Shown here: piece after piece, positions 1 through 5,461 of the stretch
How the letters are laid out: each line of letters opens with the position of its first letter
Position numbering within the stretch: the stretch's first letter is position 1
Origin: Desulfobacterales bacterium
GTDB lineage: Bacteria; Desulfobacterota; Desulfobacteria; Desulfobacterales; JASFBJ01
Assembly (NCBI GenBank): GCA_030149585.1
Contig: JASFBJ010000198.1
Location: 1-6,884 of the forward strand
Direction: 5' to 3'
DNA length: 6,884 bases
Position numbers and translations under genes: made by a program
Notes under the pieces: generated by a model
What the model was told of the DNA's origin: nothing
Databases searched by the model: none
Seen by the model: only the letters and a program-made list of their open reading frames with translations

Positions 1-1
1 A

Positions 2-724
2 CTTAGCCAAAAACTTAGCTTGGACAAATCAGCCTTAGCCGGCGAACCCGCCAGGGTTTTTTTAAATGGCTTAGCTGCCTATGATGCAAAACAATATAGC
101 CGGGCAGCAAAGATATTCAGCCAACTGGCAAATCAGGGGATTACGAACAGTCAGCTCTTTTATAATACAGGCAATGCCTATCTAAAGGCTAAAGATTTAG
201 GAGCGGCAATTTTATGGTATGAAAGGTCTATGCGCTTAAAACCAAATGATCCTGATCTTAAATTTAATCTGCAATATGCGCGTTCTCTTACCCGAGATGC
301 TACAGGTGACCAGACCCTGCCTTTGAGCAGAGTTCTGTTCTTTTGGAAATATTTTTTAAATACAAAAACCATTCAAATCTGCGCGATTTTATTTAATGCT
401 GTTTTCTGGGTGATTCTGTTTTATAGATACTGGAGACAAAAAAAATTGATAAATGGGCTATGCCTTAGTATGATAATTCTTTCCCTGGTTTTTACTCTTA
501 CCGGTTTTTATAATTTTTATGAAAAATTCAGTCAAAAACAGGCAATAATTCTGCCCGCTGAAATATCAATCCGCTCGGGTTTAACTGAAGAGTCTACCGA
601 ACTTTTTGTGCTGCATGCTGGAACAAAGGTGGATATTCAAAAAACAGATAATGAATATTGCCGGATCTATTTTTCCAGGGGTAAAATAGGCTGGGTACCA
701 AAAGACCTGGTCGGTATTATTTAA
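2..724 (+). CDS. BatE-like TPR/SH3 membrane protein, 5'-truncated by the window edge
   Basis: The frame is open from the first bases, so the gene begins upstream. A TTG at 20 is in frame but has no Shine-Dalgarno sequence and is unlikely to be the start. Of the 240 visible codons, residues ~18-47 and ~51-84 form two TPR-like helical repeats (the second with YNTGNAYLKAKD and ending LKPND). Two hydrophobic segments follow at ~124-143 and ~149-172, then a bacterial SH3-like domain at ~181-238 (IRSG, then GWVPKDLVGII at the very end). This TPR, two-helix, SH3 order is that of BatE-type proteins of Bat (aerotolerance) operons, which usually sit with MoxR ATPase, DUF58 and VWA-domain genes and BatD. 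Those neighbours would lie left of the window and cannot be checked here. The role is probably a membrane-anchored scaffold facing the periplasm; the exact function is poorly known in the family. The stop TAA lies inside the 3' end of moaE on the other strand. The domain reading is firm, the Bat assignment moderate. Confidence 0.75.
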   Translation, partial: LSQKLSLDKSALAGEPARVFLNGLAAYDAKQYSRAAKIFSQLANQGITNSQLFYNTGNAYLKAKDLGAAILWYERSMRLKPNDPDLKFNLQYARSLTRDATGDQTLPLSRVLFFWKYFLNTKTIQICAILFNAVFWVILFYRYWRQKKLINGLCLSMIILSLVFTLTGFYNFYEKFSQKQAIILPAEISIRSGLTEESTELFVLHAGTKVDIQKTDNEYCRIYFSRGKIGWVPKDLVGII

Positions 725-1076
725 AAAATTCTGTTTTACTGGTAACGGTTGATTTTACTGCATCCAGGGTTTTACTCAAGGCAAAAATTACATTTTCGCG
801 GATATCACCGGCAACCACCAGCCCCATTATATCTTCACCAACCGCCAAGTCCTGCTCTTCAATAATTTCAATTAAAATTTCAATGATACCGGGTAATTTT
901 TTATTTTCAGCAATCACCCGGCCAAGCAGCTCATGATCCACCTTGACCCGAAGCCCTGTAACCTGACGCCCATCCCTTGAAGTACCTCTTACAACTCCGT
1001 TATGACATAAAATCATTCCCGCCTTATCAAAGGACGGATGTTTTTTGATTTTATTTATCAAATTATTTATATCCAT
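717..1076 (-). CDS. moaE: Molybdopterin synthase catalytic subunit, MoaE-like, short form
   Basis: This 119-residue protein belongs to the MoaE family. MoaE is the large subunit of molybdopterin synthase, which with thiocarboxylated MoaD converts cyclic pyranopterin monophosphate to molybdopterin in the cytoplasm. Aligned by eye with E. coli MoaE, the GVVR segment (Arg30) matches Arg39. AGDIREN carries Arg93 at the Arg104 position, and Lys108 lies the same 15 residues later as the active-site Lys119. Lys114 lies one residue short of the Lys126 position. The His of the E. coli HR pair is Ile here. At 119 residues it is shorter than the ~150-residue enterobacterial protein, lacking mainly N-terminal sequence. 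The ATG start lies only 6 nt after the lspA stop, with AAAGG inside the end of lspA as a distant possible ribosome site, so translational coupling is likely. No moaD is visible. The family call is good; activity is inferred. Confidence 0.8.
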   Translation of the reverse strand: MDINNLINKIKKHPSFDKAGMILCHNGVVRGTSRDGRQVTGLRVKVDHELLGRVIAENKKLPGIIEILIEIIEEQDLAVGEDIMGLVVAGDIRENVIFALSKTLDAVKSTVTSKTEFFK

Positions 1077-1082
1077 ATTTTT

Positions 1083-1586
1083 TCAAATGACCTTTGCAGC
1101 TCTGTTTGATAAAAGATGCAAAATAAATATCCCAATACCAACTGTAACTGCACTGTCGGCAATATTAAAAACAGGCCAGTGATGAGTTCCCAGATAAAAA
1201 TCTAAAAAATCAACTACCTCGCCAAAACGAAATCGATCAATCAGATTGCCTGTGGCTCCGCCAAAAATAAGAGCCAGTCCACCTCTTAGCCATTGATCAG
1301 TTTTGGATGTGTTTTTAAATAGATAAAAAATTAAACCCATGGCCAGTAAGGGTGCCAGAATAAAAAGAGAATACTGCAACCACGTAAAACCAGTATCGGC
1401 AAAAAGACTAAAGGCGCCCCCCTTATTATGAATATGGGTTAAGTCGAATAATCCGGGAATCACCTGCTTAGAATGATAAAGCGGTAAATATTTTAAAACC
1501 AGGGCTTTGGTAATCTGATCCAGAATCAGGACCATGCCTGAAATTAAAAAAAATCCGGGATATTTTTTTGATAAAAAATCAGGCAC
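1083..1586 (-). CDS. lspA: Lipoprotein signal peptidase (signal peptidase II)
   Basis: This is an inner-membrane aspartyl protease that removes the signal peptide of diacylglyceryl-prolipoproteins after Lgt has acted. The 167 residues match the family length and show four hydrophobic segments (~12-33, ~67-90, ~101-115, ~142-160). The family motifs are all present: LDQITK at 22-27, HNKGGAF at 53-59 (the NxGxAF box), GNLIDR at 113-118, VVDF with Asp126, and FNIADS with Asp144. Asp126 and Asp144 are the expected catalytic pair. The start is GTG at 1586. There is no in-frame ATG before the upstream stop, and the next Met would cut into the first membrane helix. The only ribosome-binding signal is a weak purine run (AAAGAAAG). 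The gene lies 78 nt after ileS, the common ileS-lspA arrangement, and is probably co-transcribed with it and with moaE. Confidence 0.96.
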   Translation of the reverse strand: MPDFLSKKYPGFFLISGMVLILDQITKALVLKYLPLYHSKQVIPGLFDLTHIHNKGGAFSLFADTGFTWLQYSLFILAPLLAMGLIFYLFKNTSKTDQWLRGGLALIFGGATGNLIDRFRFGEVVDFLDFYLGTHHWPVFNIADSAVTVGIGIFILHLLSNRAAKVI

Positions 1587-1664
1587 GAAAGCTTTCTTTA
1601 TAATAAAAAAATGTTTTTTTAAATTCTTGTTTAATCATAAATTTATATGAAAATATATAGTTTT

Positions 1665-4472
1665 TCAGCAATCGGATGTGTCCAATTTATCAAGAACCGC
1701 TATGCAGCGACTGCAAATCGTCGGCTGAGCCGCAACCTTTCCTACGGACGCGTCATAAATCCAGCATCTCTCACATTTTTTATCTGTACTGGCAGTTACA
1801 CTGATAAAAAGGTTTTCAATCTCAACGCTCTGATAAGCCTGGGGTAGAGTTTCTTTGGTTAATACAGCCTTGGAAATAATAAATATAGAACTCAAATCTT
1901 TGGCATACTCAATAAGCAGTTCAAATAATTCGCCCCTGGCGCTGATGGTTACGGCAGCATCCAGGGAATGGCCTATTATTTTTTTAATCCTGGCTTCTTC
2001 CAGGGCTTTTAAGACCTCATTTCTGACCTGGATCAAGCGCTCCCATCTGGCTGCCAGCTCATTATTAACACATGCAGAATCCACCGCAGGGAAAAGTTCC
2101 ATATGAATACTGGCAGGCTGATTTTCAATTTTCGGCATAAATTTACGGATCTCTTCGGAAGTAAACGCCAAAATAGGAGCCATTAAACGGGTTATATAAT
2201 CCAAAATGGTGTACATTGCAGTTTGAGCACTTCTTCTATCAACGGAATCAGGTAAAGAAGTATATAAACGGTCTTTTAGAATATCCAGATAAAAAGCGGA
2301 AAGATCCAAAGTGCAATAATTAGAAAGTGCATGATAAATCACATGAAACTCATAATCATTATAGGCTTTGCGGCTTTTTTCAACCAACTGCTGCAAAGTA
2401 TGCAAGGCAAAAAGATCTATATCATGCATATCCTGCATGTCCACCTTATCTTTGCCAGGATCAAAATCACTTAGATTGCCAAGTATAAATCTGCAGGTAT
2501 TTCTGATCCTGCGATATGCATCGCTTAACTGTTTTAAAATAATGTCTGAAATGCGGATATCATCCCGATAATCAGTGGCAGACACCCAGAGCCGTAGTAT
2601 CTCAGCACCATATTTATCAATTACTTCCCTGGGCGCGACAATATTACCCAAAGATTTTGACATTTTTTTACCTTTCTGATCCACGACAAAACCATGGGTC
2701 AAAACAGCGTCATAAGGTGCCCTGCCTCTGGTTCCCACAGCTGTTAAAATAGAACTGTGAAACCAGCCCCTGTGCTGGTCAGTGCCTTCCAAATATAAAT
2801 CAGCCGGCCATTTAAGATAATCCCTGGCTTCGAGCACTGCAGCATGACTAACACCGGAATCAAACCAGACATCCAGAATATCGTTTTCCTTGACAAATTT
2901 ATCATGGCCGCAATTTTTACATATGGTGCCGGCCTCAAGAAAATCCTCAACCCCTTTTTCAAACCAGATATCAGCGCCATGCTCTTTAAAAAGATCATGA
3001 ATGAGATCAATAACCTTTTGATCAATGTGGAGGGCCTCACATTTTTCACAATAAAAAATCGTAATTGGAACTCCCCAAAAACGCTGACGAGATAAACACC
3101 AGTCCGGCCGATTTTCAATCATGCTGTAGATTCGTTCTTGTCCCCAGTGAGGAATAAACTGAACTTTTTTTATAGCATCCAGGGTTTGCTGCCTGAGTCC
3201 CAGCTTGTCCATGGAAATAAACCACTGGGGCGTGGCCCGAAATATCACTGGTTTTTTACAGCGCCAGCAATGAGGATAGGAATGCGAAATATTTTCCTGG
3301 GCCAGCAGGGTATTGGTGTCTTTAAGTTTAGCGATGATGTCGTCATTGGCGTCAAAAACAAATTGTTTTTTAAAAAACTCAACTTCATCAGTGAAACAGC
3401 CCTGAGCATTTACCGGAGAATAAACAGGCAGGTCATATTTTATACTGATTTCATAATCTTCCCGGCCATGTCCAGGCGCAGTATGAACGCAACCAGTGCC
3501 GGCCTCTAAGGTAACATGAGGGGCTAAAATAATCATTGAATCCTGCTCATAAAACGGGTGACGGCATTTTTTATATTCCAGTGAAGCTGCTTCAAGCTCT
3601 CCTAAAATAGAAAATTTATCCAGTTTAAAAGTCTGCATGCAGCTTTCCACAAGATCCCGAGCCATTATCAAAACCTCACCCCCGGCAGTTTCTACTGCCG
3701 AATAGATAAAGTCCGGATGCAATGCAACGGCCAGATTAGCCGGCAGTGTCCAGGGAGTGGTAGTCCAAATTACCATATAAACAGATTTGTCTGTCAGGGC
3801 CGCAAGCTGATCCCCAAGATCATCGCGAATTAAAAATTTTACGAACACCGAGGGCGAATTTTCATCTTCATACTCAATTTCTGCTTCAGCCAGGGCGGTT
3901 TGGCAGCTGCAACACCAGTGAATCGGCTTTTTGCTTCTGTAAAGGCTGCCGTTTTGGGCAAATTTATAGCACTCTTTGGCAATGATGGCTTCATAAGGCA
4001 GGTTCATGGTAAGATAGGGATTTTCCCACTCACCCATTACTCCCAGACGTTTAAATTCATTCCGTTGAATATCGATGAATTTTTCAGCGTATTTCCGACA
4101 GCTCTTGCGCACTTCAACCTGAGACATATGATGAATCTTATCCCCCAGTTCTTTTTCAACATTATGTTCAATGGGCAATCCATGACAGTCCCAGCCCGGA
4201 ACATATACAGAATCAAAACCAGCCATTTGACGGGATCGGACAATAATATCTTTTAAAATTTTATTTAAGGCTGTACCAATATGAATATTACCGTTTGCAT
4301 AGGGAGGGCCATCATGCAAAACAAATAGTTCCCTCCCCTTGGACATATTGCGAATATTCTGATAAAGATTCATCTCTTCCCAGACAGCGAGCTGTTTAGG
4401 CTCCTGCTGGTTCAGATTGGCTCGCATGGAAAATTTGGTTTTAGGAAGATTCAGGGTTTTTTTATAATTCAT
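1665..4472 (-). CDS. ileS: Isoleucyl-tRNA synthetase, class I, bacterial type
   Basis: This cytoplasmic enzyme attaches isoleucine to tRNA-Ile and edits valine. Its 935 residues match the bacterial length. In numbering from the ATG, the HIGH-type motif is PYANGNIHIG (57-66) and the KMSKS loop is at 603-607. The CP1 editing domain has WTTTPWTLPAN (236-246) and GTGCVHTAPGHGREDYE (325-341), with Asp339 at the editing-aspartate position. Cys pairs at 187/190 with 402/405 and at 475/478 with 518/521 suggest two zinc sites in the CP region. A third C-terminal set, CERCW and CSRC (900/903/920/923), is the finger typical of the E. coli/S. aureus-like form. The start chosen is ATG 4472: a GGAGG lies 5 nt ahead, and the protein then begins MNYKKTLNLPKT, as IleS proteins usually do. 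A GTG at 4484 is in frame but overlaps that ribosome site. A promoter lies at 4510-4538. It is the first gene of ileS-lspA-moaE. Confidence 0.98.
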   Translation of the reverse strand: MNYKKTLNLPKTKFSMRANLNQQEPKQLAVWEEMNLYQNIRNMSKGRELFVLHDGPPYANGNIHIGTALNKILKDIIVRSRQMAGFDSVYVPGWDCHGLPIEHNVEKELGDKIHHMSQVEVRKSCRKYAEKFIDIQRNEFKRLGVMGEWENPYLTMNLPYEAIIAKECYKFAQNGSLYRSKKPIHWCCSCQTALAEAEIEYEDENSPSVFVKFLIRDDLGDQLAALTDKSVYMVIWTTTPWTLPANLAVALHPDFIYSAVETAGGEVLIMARDLVESCMQTFKLDKFSILGELEAASLEYKKCRHPFYEQDSMIILAPHVTLEAGTGCVHTAPGHGREDYEISIKYDLPVYSPVNAQGCFTDEVEFFKKQFVFDANDDIIAKLKDTNTLLAQENISHSYPHCWRCKKPVIFRATPQWFISMDKLGLRQQTLDAIKKVQFIPHWGQERIYSMIENRPDWCLSRQRFWGVPITIFYCEKCEALHIDQKVIDLIHDLFKEHGADIWFEKGVEDFLEAGTICKNCGHDKFVKENDILDVWFDSGVSHAAVLEARDYLKWPADLYLEGTDQHRGWFHSSILTAVGTRGRAPYDAVLTHGFVVDQKGKKMSKSLGNIVAPREVIDKYGAEILRLWVSATDYRDDIRISDIILKQLSDAYRRIRNTCRFILGNLSDFDPGKDKVDMQDMHDIDLFALHTLQQLVEKSRKAYNDYEFHVIYHALSNYCTLDLSAFYLDILKDRLYTSLPDSVDRRSAQTAMYTILDYITRLMAPILAFTSEEIRKFMPKIENQPASIHMELFPAVDSACVNNELAARWERLIQVRNEVLKALEEARIKKIIGHSLDAAVTISARGELFELLIEYAKDLSSIFIISKAVLTKETLPQAYQSVEIENLFISVTASTDKKCERCWIYDASVGKVAAQPTICSRCIAVLDKLDTSDC

Positions 4473-4477
4473 AACTG

Positions 4478-4482
4478 CCTCC
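4478..4482 (-). promoter_or_regulatory. Shine-Dalgarno sequence that sets the ileS start
   Basis: GGAGG on the minus strand lies 5 nt before ATG 4472. The in-frame GTG at 4484 overlaps this site and would have no ribosome site of its own nearby, so the ATG is the better start. Confidence 0.85.
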
Positions 4483-4509
4483 ACAGCAAAATATTATTAA
4501 AAACCATAT

Positions 4510-4538
4510 TTTGTATTTCTAAATGGACTTTATGTCAA
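4510..4538 (-). promoter_or_regulatory. Sigma70-type promoter of the ileS-lspA-moaE operon
   Basis: On the minus strand a perfect -35 box TTGACA (4538-4533) is followed by a 17-nt spacer and a -10 box TACAAA (4515-4510, 4 of 6 consensus). Transcription would begin near 4503, giving a leader of about 30 nt, too short for a T-box riboswitch. An 8-bp inverted repeat CAAAATAT/ATATTTTG (4487-4494 and 4506-4513) overlaps the -10 box and start region and could be an operator or chance in AT-rich DNA. The promoter is inferred from box match and spacing only. Confidence 0.65.
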
Positions 4539-4596
4539 TAAATATGTTGCTGGGAACCATCAGGCTATTAGATAAATAATGGACTCAAACAAGAAT

Positions 4597-5199
4597 TTAT
4601 TCCTGTGGCTTAACCGGCAAATTCTGTGGCGTTTCCTCTGTTATCGGGGTAGTGCTTGAGGAAGTAGCGTCAGGGCGGCGTCTGATTCCATCTACTGAGC
4701 CAAAATAATAATGAATCCCGGCAGATAAAAACGTATCAGAGTCAGTCTCAAAGGTAGTATTATCATTATAATCATAAATTTTTAAACCAACTTCGGTGGA
4801 AAAACCCAGATTGGGTAATCCGCTCAGAAAAAATTCAAGTCCCACAAATCCCCCCAGCCAGAAGGCCGTATCATCGTCACCCTGATCAGGGTCTACATTT
4901 GCAATGCCGGTTCCTCCGCCGACGTAAACATACATATTTTCTTCATCAATCATTTTCATAAGGACCTTACCGCCCAGATCAATTTCATTAACATCGTCAC
5001 TAAAGGAAAATCCAGCCATAGCCTGCAAACAAAGATTGGGATTCAGCCAATATTTTACCGAAATAGCATCGTTTTCGTTTGGACTTAACTGGGAGTTAAA
5101 GCCAACTCCAATCTGTTGATTAAGATCTCCGGCATAACCTGTTCCAATCATTAATAAAACCATAATAGTCAAAATACAAATTTGTTTGATAAGCTTCAT
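4597..5199 (-). CDS. Small outer-membrane beta-barrel protein with signal peptide
   Basis: This is a 200-residue exported protein. Residues 1-23 are a Sec signal peptide (Lys at 2 and 5, hydrophobic core, GTGYA with likely cleavage before Gly24). The mature part alternates polar and hydrophobic residues in about eight short stretches (~26-35, 44-51, 56-65, 72-83, 87-96, 112-124, 130-141, 156-166) separated by Asp/Asn/Gly-rich turns. That fits a small OmpA/OmpW-sized barrel of the general outer-membrane beta-barrel type. The last strand ends SAGIHYYF at 159-166, resembling a BAM recognition signal. It is followed by an unusual tail of ~34 residues, basic (RRR at 173-175) and then Ser/Thr/Pro/Glu-rich, with no OmpA-like peptidoglycan domain. 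The start ATG has AGGAGG just upstream. The gene has its own promoter and is probably monocistronic, though no clear terminator separates it from ileS 124 nt away. Substrate or role is unknown; I recognise the fold type, not the specific family. Confidence 0.75.
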   Translation of the reverse strand: MKLIKQICILTIMVLLMIGTGYAGDLNQQIGVGFNSQLSPNENDAISVKYWLNPNLCLQAMAGFSFSDDVNEIDLGGKVLMKMIDEENMYVYVGGGTGIANVDPDQGDDDTAFWLGGFVGLEFFLSGLPNLGFSTEVGLKIYDYNDNTTFETDSDTFLSAGIHYYFGSVDGIRRRPDATSSSTTPITEETPQNLPVKPQE

Positions 5200-5203
5200 A
5201 ACT

Positions 5204-5209
5204 CCTCCT
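5204..5209 (-). promoter_or_regulatory. Strong Shine-Dalgarno sequence of the outer-membrane protein gene
   Basis: AGGAGG on the minus strand lies 4 nt before ATG 5199. It is the closest match to the consensus in the window and fits a well-expressed envelope protein. Confidence 0.8.
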
Positions 5210-5291
5210 AATGTTTTTTTATATTTAAACAGCCCTGGTTAATAACAGCTTACAAAAGTTCAAATGTTTTCTGCGAACTCATTTTTCAGAC

Positions 5292-5322
5292 AATATAGCA
5301 TAACCTCTAATGATAATGTCAA
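5292..5322 (-). promoter_or_regulatory. Sigma70-type promoter, extended -10, for the outer-membrane protein gene
   Basis: On the minus strand a perfect TTGACA (5322-5317) and a -10 box TATATT (5297-5292, 5 of 6 consensus) are 19 nt apart. That is longer than the ideal 17, but a TG one base before the -10 makes an extended -10 that can compensate. Predicted start near 5285 gives a leader of ~85 nt. A TATAGC/GCTATA inverted repeat (5294-5299 and 5323-5328) brackets the spacer and might bind a regulator. Confidence 0.6.
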
Positions 5323-5401
5323 GCTATAGGTTTTCTGCAGCAATTATTACGGAACAGGATATCAGGAAAGCAGCATTAGGAACGAGGACGAAATAAGATT
5401 A

Positions 5402-5421
5402 CCCCGCTGTAGACAGCGGGG
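5402..5421 (-). terminator. GC-rich hairpin, probable terminator of the acyl-CoA dehydrogenase gene or a REP-like element
   Basis: CCCCGCTG and CAGCGGGG form a perfect 8-bp stem around a 4-nt TAGA loop, standing out sharply from the AT-rich surroundings. On the minus strand it begins about 40 nt after the acyl-CoA dehydrogenase stop and is followed by the T-rich but interrupted run TAATCTTATTT, so it may act as a moderate intrinsic terminator. On the plus strand there is no T run after it. The compact, isolated palindrome would also fit a dispersed REP-type repeat, but only one copy is in this window. Confidence 0.5.
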
Positions 5422-5461
5422 AATTAGAGCCATTTTATCAAATTATTCAAAATAATATAAA

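Noticed and set aside
20..22. TTG as the true start of the BatE-like gene
   Set aside because: The frame is open upstream to the window edge, no Shine-Dalgarno precedes it, and BatE-like proteins need more N-terminal sequence including an export signal.
178..372. 64-codon minus-strand frame
   Set aside because: Antisense to the TPR region of the BatE-like gene, with no ribosome site or homology.
1647..1847. 66-codon plus-strand frame
   Set aside because: Antisense to the IleS C-terminal zinc finger and reading into the short intergenic gap; no supporting signal.
2744..3118. 124-codon minus-strand frame in another phase
   Set aside because: Out-of-frame reading inside ileS, whose own frame carries clear motifs here.
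3138..3509. 123-codon open frame on the plus strand
   Set aside because: Antisense to the IleS editing and CP region; composition follows the complement of ileS codons.
3900..4256. 118-codon open frame on the plus strand
   Set aside because: Lies wholly antisense to the conserved IleS catalytic region; no ribosome site and no recognisable protein features, so it is a shadow of ileS.
4485..4596. T-box riboswitch or terminator between the outer-membrane protein gene and ileS
   Set aside because: Only 124 nt, most of it accounted for by the promoter; no specifier hairpin, no T-box core and no stem with a T tract.
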